Of a stretch of DNA of 39,708 nt, positions 25,350 through 33,537 are shown in pieces. Below the pieces are notes generated by a model that worked only from the letters and a program-made list of their open reading frames with translations, was not told where the DNA came from and ran no database searches. Origin of the DNA: Deltaproteobacteria bacterium (lineage in GTDB: Bacteria; Myxococcota_A; UBA796; SXON01); contig CANFCK010000031.1 in NCBI GenBank assembly GCA_947445035.1, forward strand, positions 1-39,708, read 5' to 3'. A program made the position numbers and the translations under genes. The first letter of the stretch is position 1. Every line of letters starts with the position of its first letter.

Positions 25350-25893
25350 GTGGTCTTCCCGCCGCGCACGCTGACCACCGCCCGCTTGCACCTTCGCCTG
25401 CCGACGCTCGGCGACACCCACGCGGTGTTCTCGTACACCAGCGATCCGGTGGTCAGCCGCTGCATGTCGTTTCGGACCCAGACCGGTCGGGCCGAGGCCG
25501 ACGCGTGGATCAGGGGCGCGCTCGACGCCTGGGCTACCGGCCCTGGGTCATCGAGGAGCGGGCCACGGGTGAGGTGCTCGGCGCCATCGGCGCGGGGCGC
25601 AAGGACGCGACTGTCTCCGTCGGCACCTCCTGCGACGGACGGCGTGGGGGAAGGGGTTCGTGCCCGAGGCGCTCGCCGCGGTCAGGGACGCCGCGTTCGC
25701 CGACCCCCGGGTCATCCGTTTCCAAGCGCTCCACGATACTGAGAACCTCGCATCGGGCAGGGGCCTGGAGAAGGTCGGCCTGCGGCACGAGGGCCTCCTC
25801 CGTCCTCACTCGGTACTTCCCAACCTCGGCGACGCGCCCCGCGACGTCTGGATGTGGGCGATGGTTGGGGGCGACGCGACGCCCGGCGTCTGA
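25350..25893 (+). pseudogene. GNAT N-acetyltransferase broken by two frameshifts
   Basis: A RimJ/RimL-type GNAT is spread over three reading frames. Frame 1 (from GTG 25350) gives the start TLTTARLHLRLPTLGDTHAVF up to ALDAWA. The frame changes near 25530, giving YRPWVIEERATGEVLGAIG. A second change near 25600-25645 gives WGKGFVPEALAAVRD, which contains the acetyl-CoA-binding GxGxxxEA-like motif, followed by the C-terminal HDTENLASGRGLEKVGLRHEG segment to 25893. Both shifts look like single-base losses. They could be real decay or base-calling errors in a GC-rich region. If they are errors, a normal acetyltransferase of about 180 residues is encoded here. Confidence 0.8.
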
Positions 25894-25919
25894 TACACCG
25901 CGGCCATTCCGGAACCCCC

Positions 25920-26192
25920 ATGCTCCGCTTCGTTGTCCTGTCGGCCGTTCTCTGCGCCCCCGCCCTCGCTCACGCCGAGTGGAAGATCACCAACAAGGAC
26001 GCCAACAGCTACTCAATCGACAAGAACTGCAGTGGAAAGCAGGAGGACTGGTCGATCGCGGGGGGTGTCACCAAGACCCTGTCCATTCCGGCGGGCGCCA
26101 CCCAATGCACATTGACCCTGAAGGGAACCTCCTGCTCTGTCCGCGACGGTGACGCCTGCGTGGTCCAGTCCGGCAAGATCTCCAAGCAGTAG
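25920..26192 (+). CDS. Small secreted Cys-containing protein
   Basis: This 90-residue protein begins with a clear signal peptide (MLRFVVLSAVLCAPALAHA, AxA cleavage). The mature part of about 70 residues has four Cys and a WKITNKDxxxYSI start, probably a small beta-sandwich of unknown function. I chose the ATG at 25920 because it begins the signal peptide. The oxygenase gene starts 6 bp after its stop, so the two probably form an operon. Confidence 0.7.
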   Translation: MLRFVVLSAVLCAPALAHAEWKITNKDANSYSIDKNCSGKQEDWSIAGGVTKTLSIPAGATQCTLTLKGTSCSVRDGDACVVQSGKISKQ

Positions 26193-26198
26193 GCGGAC

Positions 26199-26764
26199 AT
26201 GCTCGAACAAGACTGGTTGGCCCCCGGCATCTTCACGGTGGAAGGGGTGTTTTCGGCGCGGGAGTGCGCGGCGGCCATCGCGCGAGCCGAGGCTGTCGGT
26301 TTTGACGATGCCCCGATCACGCGCGTCGAGGGCCCGGTGATGGACAGGCGAGCCCGGGACAACCGACGCGTCATGGAAGACGATCCCGCGTTGGCCGACT
26401 TCCTGTGGGAGCGTATCGAATCGGTGGCGCCCGGCCCCATCGGCGAGAGCGGTCCCAACGGGCTTAACGAGCGATTCCGCACCTACCGCTACGACCCCGG
26501 CCACTTCTTCGCGCCCCATCGCGACGGCGCCTACCGCCGGCCCAACGGTGACCGCAGCTATTGGACGATGATGGTCTACCTCAATGAAGGCTTCGTCGGC
26601 GGGGAGACAAGGTTCGTCCTTGCTGATCACACTTTTATCGACGTCGTCCCGCGCACGGGGTTGGCGCTTTTCTTCTTCCACCCCGAGCAGCACGAGGGGC
26701 GCGCGGTGGTCGAGGGTCGTAAGTACGTGTTGCGTACAGATGTGATGTATCCGGCGTTGACGAG

Positions 26765-26768
<4 letters not shown>
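26199..26768 (+). CDS. 2-oxoglutarate/Fe(II)-dependent oxygenase (prolyl-4-hydroxylase-like)
   Basis: This 189-residue protein has the P4H-type fold pattern. The iron ligands H107 and D109 are in FFAPHRDG, the second-strand motif is GGETRF, and H165 is in HPEQHEGRAVVEGRKY with K175 as the probable 2-oxoglutarate contact. The catalytic set is complete. Hydroxylation of a protein or small molecule is expected; the substrate is unknown. It follows the small secreted protein gene by 6 bp and is convergent with the GN-repeat protein gene, with stop codons that overlap (TAA at 26766-26768 on plus, TAG at 26765-26767 on minus). It has no signal peptide, so it acts in the cytoplasm. Confidence 0.9.
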
Positions 26769-27001
<233 letters not shown>

Positions 27002-27071
27002 CGGGACTCCGAACGCGGTCTTGTACGCTGCGCCCGTTCGGTTTGTGCCTCCTTTTTCGGCGGGCGAGGAG

Positions 27072-27130
27072 GGCGCGGCGGTAGCCCCCAGCCGCCGGCG
27101 CGGCGGTAGCCCCCAGCCGCCGGCGCGGCG
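27072..27130. repeat. 25-bp tandem direct repeat, about 2.4 copies
   Basis: Two perfect copies of a 25-bp unit (GGCGCGGCGGTAGCCC... at 27072-27096 and 27097-27121) are followed by a partial third copy (27122-27130). The repeat lies between the divergent GN-repeat gene and the broken 27154 gene, where it could affect promoters. Each unit has GGCGG and CCGCC ends that could pair. Confidence 0.85.
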
Positions 27131-27153
27131 TCTCCAGTCCGGAGTCACCCGCC

Positions 27154-27606
27154 ATGTTCGTCCTGTTGACCGTTGCCCTGGCCCACGAGAGCGCTGAGGC
27201 GCCGCCCGCGAAAGAAGCCCTCGCGCGTTCGGAATGGAATTTCGAAGCCAGCTCGCAGCTGATGCCTGAAACCGTCACCCTCGAGCGCCGGTGCGCGCCG
27301 ACGGAAAGCGCGATGGCTACGTGCTGGCAGCGATGCGCGTCGATCCGTCGGGGCAGTGGCTACGCCGCGCTGGCATCGGCTTCGACCTCTTCGGGGGCGG
27401 CGGGACTATCGACCTGAAGCTCGGCTTTTTCCTGGGCGGAATTTGGCGATCTCGACGGCTTTGTCGGGCCGATGGAGGCCCGGCTGCCAGAGGACGAACT
27501 CCGCGTGGGGTTCCCGATCGCCGAGTACGTCGGCGTGCACGGACAACTGGTGGCGGTGAACCCCGGCACCGAAATCTGGAGCGGCGGCGCGGGGGTGGCG
27601 TTTTGA
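27154..27606 (+). pseudogene. Secreted protein gene of about 150 codons broken by two compensating frameshifts
   Basis: ATG 27154 begins a short signal-like start (MFVLLTVALAHE) and reads to VTLE near 27285. The sensible sequence then continues in another frame (RADGKRDGYVLAAMRVDP, GIGFDLFGGGGTIDLKLGF) to about 27435. It returns to the first frame for EFGDLDGFVGPMEARLPEDE through PGTEIWSGGAGVAF and a TGA at 27604-27606. Frame one has a stop at 27415-27417, so the gene as written cannot make the whole protein. The last part looks like strands of a beta-rich exported protein. The family is not recognised. The two shifts cancel, which is typical of two indels, either decay or base-calling errors. 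Confidence 0.6.
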
Positions 27607-27653
27607 GGGCCACTGCGACGTCGGTGAGCTGCCACCCCTTGACTTGTGGCCCT
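27606..27653. repeat. 48-bp hairpin repeat, copy 1
   Basis: The ends are inverted repeats (AGGGCCAC / GTGGCCCT, extendable by one base pair on each side), with an inner GGTG / CACC pair. It starts at the stop codon of the broken upstream gene. It shares 39 of 48 positions with copy 2, without gaps. Confidence 0.7.
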
Positions 27654-27752
27654 CGTTCTCAAGATCGGACTGGGCCCGCCACGGGAGAAAGCCGAGTTTC
27701 GGAGGGTGGGCTCGGCGGTTCGCGTCGCCTCGAGCGGCTGCGCGGACGTGGA

Positions 27753-27800
27753 AGGGCCACTGCGAGGTAGGTGAGGCGACACCTGTTGAGTTATGGCCCT
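27753..27800. repeat. 48-bp hairpin repeat, copy 2
   Basis: Same length and layout as copy 1, 147 bp further on. The outer arms are AGGGCCA / TGGCCCT and the inner arms AGGTG / CACCT. Part of the difference from copy 1 keeps pairing: the inner arm gains an A-T pair, while the outer arm loses one pair. Confidence 0.7.
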
Positions 27801-27873
27801 ATCCGTGACACTTCGGGGGGCCGTGGCGGTGGGCTAGCGGGTGAGTGGAGGTCCCCGCCGCGGGACGATCACA

Positions 27874-27883
27874 TGTCGCGACA
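27874..27883. promoter_or_regulatory. Palindrome TGTCGCGACA, candidate operator upstream of trxB
   Basis: This is a perfect 10-bp palindrome 92 bp before the trxB start. Palindromes of this size are expected by chance now and then in GC-rich DNA, so this is only a candidate operator. Confidence 0.2.
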
Positions 27884-27974
27884 CGATAGTGAGCGCTGGC
27901 GCGACGGACGCAGTGAGCACCAGCAGGGCGCCGACCGCCCGCCATGATAGCTGGCGCCCCTCTCCGAGACGCTC

Positions 27975-28922
27975 ATGCCTCACGAAACGGTCATCATCGT
28001 CGGCTCCGGCCCCGCCGGGCTCACCGCCGCGCTCTACGCCTCCCGCGCCAACCTGAAGCCGCTGGTCTTCGACGGGCTGCGCCCCGGCGGCCAACTCACG
28101 ATCACCACCGAAGTGGAGAATTACCCGGGCTTCCCCGACGGCGTGCAGGGCCCCGAGCTGATGGACCGGATGCGCGCGCAGGTCGAAAAGTTCGGCACCC
28201 GCTTCGTGTTCGACGAGGTCGCCACCTGCGAGCTGGGCCAACGCCCGTTCAGGTTGAACACCGCCAACGGAGACGTCTACACCTGCGACGTGCTCATCAT
28301 CGCCACCGGGGCCGACGCCAAGTACCTGGGGCTTCCCAATGAAGAGCGGCTGCAAAAGCTCGGGGGCGGGGTCAGCGCCTGCGCCACGTGCGATGGCTTC
28401 TTCTACAAGGGCCTGGAAGTCGCGGTCGTAGGGGGAGGGGACACTGCGGTGGAAGAGGCCACCTTCCTTACCCGCTTCGCGACGAAGGTGACCATCGTGC
28501 ACCGTCGGGACAGCTTGCGCGCCAGCAAGGCCATGCAGGCCAAAGCTCACGCCAACCCCAAGATCGAGTTCATGTGGAACACCGAGGTCATCGACGTTTT
28601 GGGCGAGACCAAGATCCGCGCCCTTCAGCTCCGCAACACCGTCACCGGCGAGGTTTCAGAGAAAGCGGTGGGCGGCATGTTCCTCGGGATCGGCCACACC
28701 CCGAACACGGCGCCCTTCACCCCGTGGATTACCCACGATGAGCTCGGCTACCTCGTCACCACGCCGGGGCGCACCGCGACCAACATCGCGGGAGTCTTTG
28801 CGTGTGGCGACGCGGCGGACCACTTTTACCGGCAGGCGGTGACTGCCGCGGGCACCGGCTGCGCCGCGGCGATGGAGGCGGAGCGCTGGTTGGAGGAGCT
28901 GGCGTCGGGTGGGGGGCACTGA
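27975..28922 (+). CDS. trxB: Thioredoxin reductase
   Basis: This 315-residue flavoprotein has the FAD-binding GSGPAG motif at 10-15, the GGQLTITTEVENYPGFP segment typical of TrxB, the redox-active pair C136/C139 in CATCDGFF, the NADPH-binding GGGDTAVEEA at 153-162, and the C-terminal FACGDAAD FAD motif. It transfers electrons from NADPH to thioredoxin in the cytoplasm. All motifs are intact. The start is ATG 27975. Its TGA overlaps the ATG of the following M16 peptidase gene by one base (TGATG), which suggests translational coupling with a protease, an unusual neighbour for trxB. Confidence 0.95.
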   Translation: MPHETVIIVGSGPAGLTAALYASRANLKPLVFDGLRPGGQLTITTEVENYPGFPDGVQGPELMDRMRAQVEKFGTRFVFDEVATCELGQRPFRLNTANGDVYTCDVLIIATGADAKYLGLPNEERLQKLGGGVSACATCDGFFYKGLEVAVVGGGDTAVEEATFLTRFATKVTIVHRRDSLRASKAMQAKAHANPKIEFMWNTEVIDVLGETKIRALQLRNTVTGEVSEKAVGGMFLGIGHTPNTAPFTPWITHDELGYLVTTPGRTATNIAGVFACGDAADHFYRQAVTAAGTGCAAAMEAERWLEELASGGGH

Positions 28923-30235
28923 TGCTCGCCCTGGTCCTGGCGGCGACCGCCGCGGAGCCGTCCCTTCCTTTCGTCCGGTACGAGCTGCCCAACGGATTGC
29001 AGGTGATCCTGATGGAAGATCACCATCTGCCGCAGGTCGTCGTCGACACCTGGTACCGCGTCGGGAGCAAGGAGGAAGCGCCCGGGCGCAGCGGGTTCGC
29101 CCACCTGTTCGAGCACCTGATGTTCATGGGGACGGACCGGCTGCCGGGCTCCGGGTTCGACCGAGTGATGGAGGCGCAAGGCGGCTGGAACAACGCCTGG
29201 ACGATGGAGGACGCGACCAACTACTACGACGTCGGTCCGTCCAACCTTTTGGAGACGTTCTTGTGGATGGAAGCCGACCGCATGCAAGCGCTCGGTCGGG
29301 CGATGACCCAAGAAAAGCTCGATCTGCAGCGTGAGGTCGTCCGCAACGAACGGCGGCAGAGTCTGGAGGACCGACCCTATGGAATGGTCGAGATCGAGCT
29401 GTGCACCGCGCTTTTCCCCCACGGACACCCCTACGCACACAGCGTGATTGGTAGCCACGAGGATCTTCAGGCCGCGTCGTTGGAAGACGTCCAGGGCTTC
29501 TTCGCCAGCTGGTACGTGCCCAACAACGCGTCGTTGGTCGTGGCGGGTGACTTCAACGTGGACGAAGCGAAGCGGTGGATCGAGACGTACTTTGGCGGCT
29601 TGGCCCGTCGTGAGCTCCCGGCGCGCCCGGAGCCGGCGCCCGTGCGCGCCCCGCAGAAAGCGACCGTCACCATCACCGACCAGGTCGACGCGCCCCAACT
29701 CAACGTGTATTGGCACAGCCCGGCGAAGTACCAGGCGGGTGACGCCGAGATGCAGCTGGTGGCGGACCTGCTTGGTTCGGGGGAAAGCGCCAGGCTCTAC
29801 CGCCGGCTGGTCGATGCCGGCCTCGCCCAAGAAGTGAGCGTCTTCCAGTACGGCCTGCACCACGGGGGCATCTTCGGAGTCACGGTCATCCCGATGAAGG
29901 GTGTGACCGTCGAAGAGCTCGATGCGATCGTGCTGGAAGAGCTGGGGCGGCTGGCCAACGCGCCGCCGACCGCGGAAGAGATGGAGCGCGTTCGCAACCA
30001 ACACGCGATCGCGACGTTCCAGGAGCTGGAGCCGCTGCAGAACCGGGCCGAGGCGCTCAACCGATACTGGGCCTACACCGGCTCGCCGGCTTGGCTGGGC
30101 AAGGACGTCGCGCGCTTCGCCGACGCAACCGCGCCGTCGTTGAGCGCCGCAGTGGCGGAGTGGCTGCCGGCCGCCAAGGCCAGCCGCATCATCGTCACTC
30201 CCCAGCCGCCCGTCGCCGCCGAGGTGAAGCCGTGA
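28922..30235 (+). CDS. M16 family zinc metallopeptidase, catalytic subunit
   Basis: This is a 437-residue pitrilysin/MPP-type peptidase. The inverted zinc motif HLFEH gives H61, E64 and H65, and the distal ligand is E138 in QREVVRNERR, so the site is complete. A weak signal peptide (MLALVLAATAAE) suggests export. I chose the ATG at 28922 because it couples to trxB and directly precedes this signal. It forms a pair with the next gene, as M16B enzymes often do: one subunit carries the zinc and the other the R/Y substrate-binding motif. The product overlaps the next gene by 4 bp (GTGA). Confidence 0.95.
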   Translation: MLALVLAATAAEPSLPFVRYELPNGLQVILMEDHHLPQVVVDTWYRVGSKEEAPGRSGFAHLFEHLMFMGTDRLPGSGFDRVMEAQGGWNNAWTMEDATNYYDVGPSNLLETFLWMEADRMQALGRAMTQEKLDLQREVVRNERRQSLEDRPYGMVEIELCTALFPHGHPYAHSVIGSHEDLQAASLEDVQGFFASWYVPNNASLVVAGDFNVDEAKRWIETYFGGLARRELPARPEPAPVRAPQKATVTITDQVDAPQLNVYWHSPAKYQAGDAEMQLVADLLGSGESARLYRRLVDAGLAQEVSVFQYGLHHGGIFGVTVIPMKGVTVEELDAIVLEELGRLANAPPTAEEMERVRNQHAIATFQELEPLQNRAEALNRYWAYTGSPAWLGKDVARFADATAPSLSAAVAEWLPAAKASRIIVTPQPPVAAEVKP

Positions 30236-31683
30236 ACCCCATCCTCCTTGCTCTCGCGCTCGTCATCGCGCCCGCCCAGGCACGCTCCCGGAAGCCACCC
30301 CCGCCGCCGCCGGTGATGGAGGTCGCGCCGGTGGTGGATCCGCTGGCAACCATGCCGACGCCAGGTCCTGCGGTTGCCTTCGCGCCCGCGCTCCCGGAGA
30401 CCGCGGCGCTTTCAAACGGCGTGCCGGTGTGGATCGCGCCGTCGCCGACGCTCCCCATCTTCACCCTGATCGTCTCGACGCCCCGCGGCTCGCAGCTGGA
30501 TGCCAACGGGAAGGAAGGCACCGCGGCGATGGCGATGGAGGTCATGCGTCGTGGCGCCGGAACGCGCGACTCGGAGGCCTTCGCCGCCGAGGTCGAACGG
30601 CGTGGCCTGTCGATCGGCAGCGATGTGGGTCCCGGCGGGGCGTGGGTGGCGTTGAGCGGGCCGACCAGCCAGCTCACCGTCGGACTCGAGCTTCTGGCGG
30701 ACTGTCTGCTTCGCCCGCGGCTGGACGGCAAAGAGATCAAAAAGACACGCGAGCTGCTTTTGGCGGGGTTGCAGCAGGACCTGAGCGAGCCGAGCTTCGT
30801 GGCGGCGCGGACCGCATCCTCGCTGTTTTGGGGGCCCAAGCATCCGTACGGCCGGCCCGCGGGGGGGACCGAGGCTGGCCTCGGCAAGGTTGGGGCTGTC
30901 GACGTGCGGAAATGGCACGCCGCGGCCTGGAAAGCGACCGGCGCCACCATCGCGGTCGCTGGCGCCGTCACCAAAGCGCAGCTGCTTCCGCTCCTCGAAG
31001 CCCAACTGGGCGGCTGGGCCCTCGGCAAGGCGATCGACGTGCCCGTCCCGGCAGCGCCGGTGCACGCGGGCGAGCCGATCTTCGTGGTCGATGCGCCCGA
31101 CAGCGCACAGACAGGGTTTTACCTTGCCTTTCCTGGGCTGGCGCACGGGGCCGGGGCCGAGGCGCCCACCCGTCTGGGCACGATCGTGCTCGGCGGGACC
31201 TTCACCTCTCGGCTCAACGCACTTTTGCGCGAGGAGAAGGGCTACACCTACGGCGTCCGGGCCGAGATGGACCAGGAGCGTGCCGGCGGTACGCTGGTCG
31301 TCCGCACCCGCATCCGCACCGACGTCACCGCTGAGGCGCTCATCGAGCTCAACGGGCAGCTCGACAAGATGCGCGCGGGCATCGACGCTGCTGAGCTTCA
31401 AAAGGCGTTCGGCGCGGCGCGCGGGGACGTGATCGCGGCGTTGGAGTCGCAAGCGGGGGTGGCGGGGACGTTGGCCGAAGCGCTCACGCTGGGGCGATCG
31501 CCGGATTCGGTCGCGACGGACCTCGCTCGATACGCGGCGGTGCAAGTGACGGACGTGACGGCCCCGATGGCGCTGTGGGATCGGAACCACGCGGTATTCG
31601 TGCTGGTCGGGGATCGAAAGCTCATCGAACCCAAGCTGCGCGAGAAGGGGTTCACCAACCTTAGCTTCGTGACGCCGCCGTAG
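30232..31683 (+). CDS. M16 family peptidase-like, non-catalytic partner subunit
   Basis: This 483-residue protein starts at a GTG (30232) overlapping the previous stop (GTGA). A signal peptide (LLALALVIAPAQARS) is followed by a Pro-rich spacer and the M16 fold. Where the catalytic subunit has HxxEH, this one has GTAAMAMEVMRRGAG, without the ligands. In the second half, LREEKGYTYGVRAEM is the typical R/Y-pair segment of the non-catalytic partner. I infer a heterodimeric exported M16B protease together with the preceding product. The substrate is unknown. Confidence 0.92.
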   Translation: MNPILLALALVIAPAQARSRKPPPPPPVMEVAPVVDPLATMPTPGPAVAFAPALPETAALSNGVPVWIAPSPTLPIFTLIVSTPRGSQLDANGKEGTAAMAMEVMRRGAGTRDSEAFAAEVERRGLSIGSDVGPGGAWVALSGPTSQLTVGLELLADCLLRPRLDGKEIKKTRELLLAGLQQDLSEPSFVAARTASSLFWGPKHPYGRPAGGTEAGLGKVGAVDVRKWHAAAWKATGATIAVAGAVTKAQLLPLLEAQLGGWALGKAIDVPVPAAPVHAGEPIFVVDAPDSAQTGFYLAFPGLAHGAGAEAPTRLGTIVLGGTFTSRLNALLREEKGYTYGVRAEMDQERAGGTLVVRTRIRTDVTAEALIELNGQLDKMRAGIDAAELQKAFGAARGDVIAALESQAGVAGTLAEALTLGRSPDSVATDLARYAAVQVTDVTAPMALWDRNHAVFVLVGDRKLIEPKLREKGFTNLSFVTPP

Positions 31684-31800
31684 GGCAATGTGCCCGCCGG
31701 GGGCGAGGTGACGATTTCTTGACGAGGCCGTTGCGGGGCGCCGGGGCGTGGCATACCGGCGGTGGCATCGTTGGCGCCGGCATCGGCGAGTAGGGGCCGG

Positions 31801-33537
31801 ATGGCTGGATCGGGAGCACGGGGCGCGGTTCGTTGGTCCGGCCGGGCGCAGCTCGGTGCCGTCGCGCTCCTCTTCATCCTCGCCGCCGCCTGGCCGCTGC
31901 GGGCCGCGCTGCTCTCCGGAAAGGCAGCAGGCGCCGGGCCCGACGTAGCGGTGACGATGTGGGGAATGTGGTGGTTCTCCGAAGAGTGGTCCGGGGCCGC
32001 CTGGAGCGGCGTGTCGACCCTCGCGAACTTCCCCGACGGCGTGATCGGTGGCGTGCTCGCGCCGGCGACGTCGGGCGTGTGGGCGCTGTTCCATGCGGCG
32101 CTTGGCTCGGAATGGGCGACGACCCTGACCGATTTGCTGTCGCTGGCGGCGTGGTGCGCGTGCGTCGCGTGGATCGGGCGGCGCGCGGGACTCGGATTCC
32201 CAGCGGCGTGCCTCGCTGGACTATTGGCGTTGGAGGGACGCTACCTCGTGTATGCCGTGGGCGAGACCTCGGTGGTGGGCATCACTGCGATTCCGGCGCT
32301 CGTGGCGGGGGGCGCACTGTTGGAGTGGGCGGCCAACCCGCGCCGTCGGTGGTTGGTCCTGTTCGTGCTCGCCACGGCGCTGGGGGGGATGGAGTTCCCC
32401 TATCTCGCAGCATTGCCGGCGATCCTGGGGCTGTTCATGCTCGTGTCTCGTCGCGACCCGATCCTGGCCTTCGCGGTGTTCGTTGCGCTCGGGCTCGGGG
32501 TTTTGGCGATCGCCGCTGCCGGTCGTGGCCAGGTGCAGGACTTCGGCTCGCTAGCCCAGGGGATGCACGTCACGGTCGGTCGCTGGCAGTGGCCGCGGGG
32601 CGAGCACGAGTTCGCCCGGTCCATGCCGTTGGGCCTTTTGCTGCCAGGTTCCGTGGCGTGGTCGCTCGACGGCACCTCGACTCCATTTGCGACCGGCCGG
32701 GAGTACCTGGGCCTCCCGCTGGTGGCCGCCGCGCTCCTTGGGGCGTGGTGTCAGCCGCGGCGCGCAGGTCCGTTTCTGGTGGTGGCGGCAGTTGGCGTGG
32801 CGTTGTCGACGGGGTCGGAGTGGTTCGGTTTTCCTTCCCCGTTCGCGATGATCAACGCGCTCACCGGGAAGTTGGTGCGGGTGCTGACGCAGCCCACCCG
32901 CTTTTTGCCGATGGCGTCGTTGGGGCTGCCGATCGCCGCCGCCTTCGCGATCGAGCGGCTCAACACCACTCGCCCCTGGGGCTGGGTGCTTGGCAGCGTC
33001 CTGGTGGCCGACGGCCTTTGCTTCGGTGGGTTGTCGCTGCGCTTGCCGACCACCGAACTCCCCGATGCCACCTGTGTCTCAGCGCTGTCGAAGGAGCCTC
33101 GGGGCGCGGTGGTCGCCTGGCCCTGGGACGGCTTGGACGGCGGAGAGGCGAGCATTCAGACGCGGCGCTGGCAGCTGCTCCACCAACAGCCCGGGCCGAG
33201 CCGGGGCGTGGGCTCGTGGACCCGGGTGGGGACGGTGGCCGGCGACGATCAACTCGCGGCGCTGGGGCTGGAGGCGGCGGTCTTTGGCGCCGGACCGGTC
33301 GACCCCGCGGCCCTGCACCGGCTGGGCTATCGCTGGGTGGTCGCCGACCTCGGCGCGGGGGACTGGGTCCTGGCCACGGCGCGCGCCTCCCTGGGCGAGC
33401 CCGCGGCGACGTGTGAAGGGGCGGCTGTGTTCACGCTCGCCCCAGACAGCGCCACGCCCTCGCCCTACGTCTCGACGGCGCAGCCGCCGACGGACTGGCA
33501 CCAGCACGACCGGCGCTCGCGCCGACCCCAGTTTTGA
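31801..33537 (+). CDS. Polytopic membrane protein, GT-C/mannosyltransferase-like layout
   Basis: From ATG 31801 the product has 578 residues. A GTG at 31762 would add 13 unlikely residues. About 11 hydrophobic helices occupy the first 430 or so residues. The last 145 or so residues are soluble. An acidic loop (GPDVAVTMWGMWWFSEEW) follows the first helix, and a TQPTRFLPMASLGLPI segment precedes a late helix. This layout, with an aromatic- and acid-rich first extracytoplasmic loop and a C-terminal soluble domain, resembles GT-C-type lipid-linked glycosyltransferases, but I see no decisive motif. It shares overall design with the membrane protein at 38287. It overlaps the M29-like gene by 4 bp (TTGA). 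Confidence 0.75.
   Translation: MAGSGARGAVRWSGRAQLGAVALLFILAAAWPLRAALLSGKAAGAGPDVAVTMWGMWWFSEEWSGAAWSGVSTLANFPDGVIGGVLAPATSGVWALFHAALGSEWATTLTDLLSLAAWCACVAWIGRRAGLGFPAACLAGLLALEGRYLVYAVGETSVVGITAIPALVAGGALLEWAANPRRRWLVLFVLATALGGMEFPYLAALPAILGLFMLVSRRDPILAFAVFVALGLGVLAIAAAGRGQVQDFGSLAQGMHVTVGRWQWPRGEHEFARSMPLGLLLPGSVAWSLDGTSTPFATGREYLGLPLVAAALLGAWCQPRRAGPFLVVAAVGVALSTGSEWFGFPSPFAMINALTGKLVRVLTQPTRFLPMASLGLPIAAAFAIERLNTTRPWGWVLGSVLVADGLCFGGLSLRLPTTELPDATCVSALSKEPRGAVVAWPWDGLDGGEASIQTRRWQLLHQQPGPSRGVGSWTRVGTVAGDDQLAALGLEAAVFGAGPVDPAALHRLGYRWVVADLGAGDWVLATARASLGEPAATCEGAAVFTLAPDSATPSPYVSTAQPPTDWHQHDRRSRRPQF

Larger units (their letters stand above)
27607..27974. other. Gene-free stretch upstream of trxB
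   Basis: I see no real gene in these 368 bases. They hold the two 48-bp hairpin repeats and a 10-bp perfect palindrome. The trxB promoter must lie here if trxB is not read from further upstream. Confidence 0.6.

Noticed and set aside
31719..31757. TTGACG as a -35 box before the membrane-protein gene
   Set aside because: No -10-like sequence lies at 16-18 bp. The nearest A/T-containing hexamer (CATACC) is 27 bp away.
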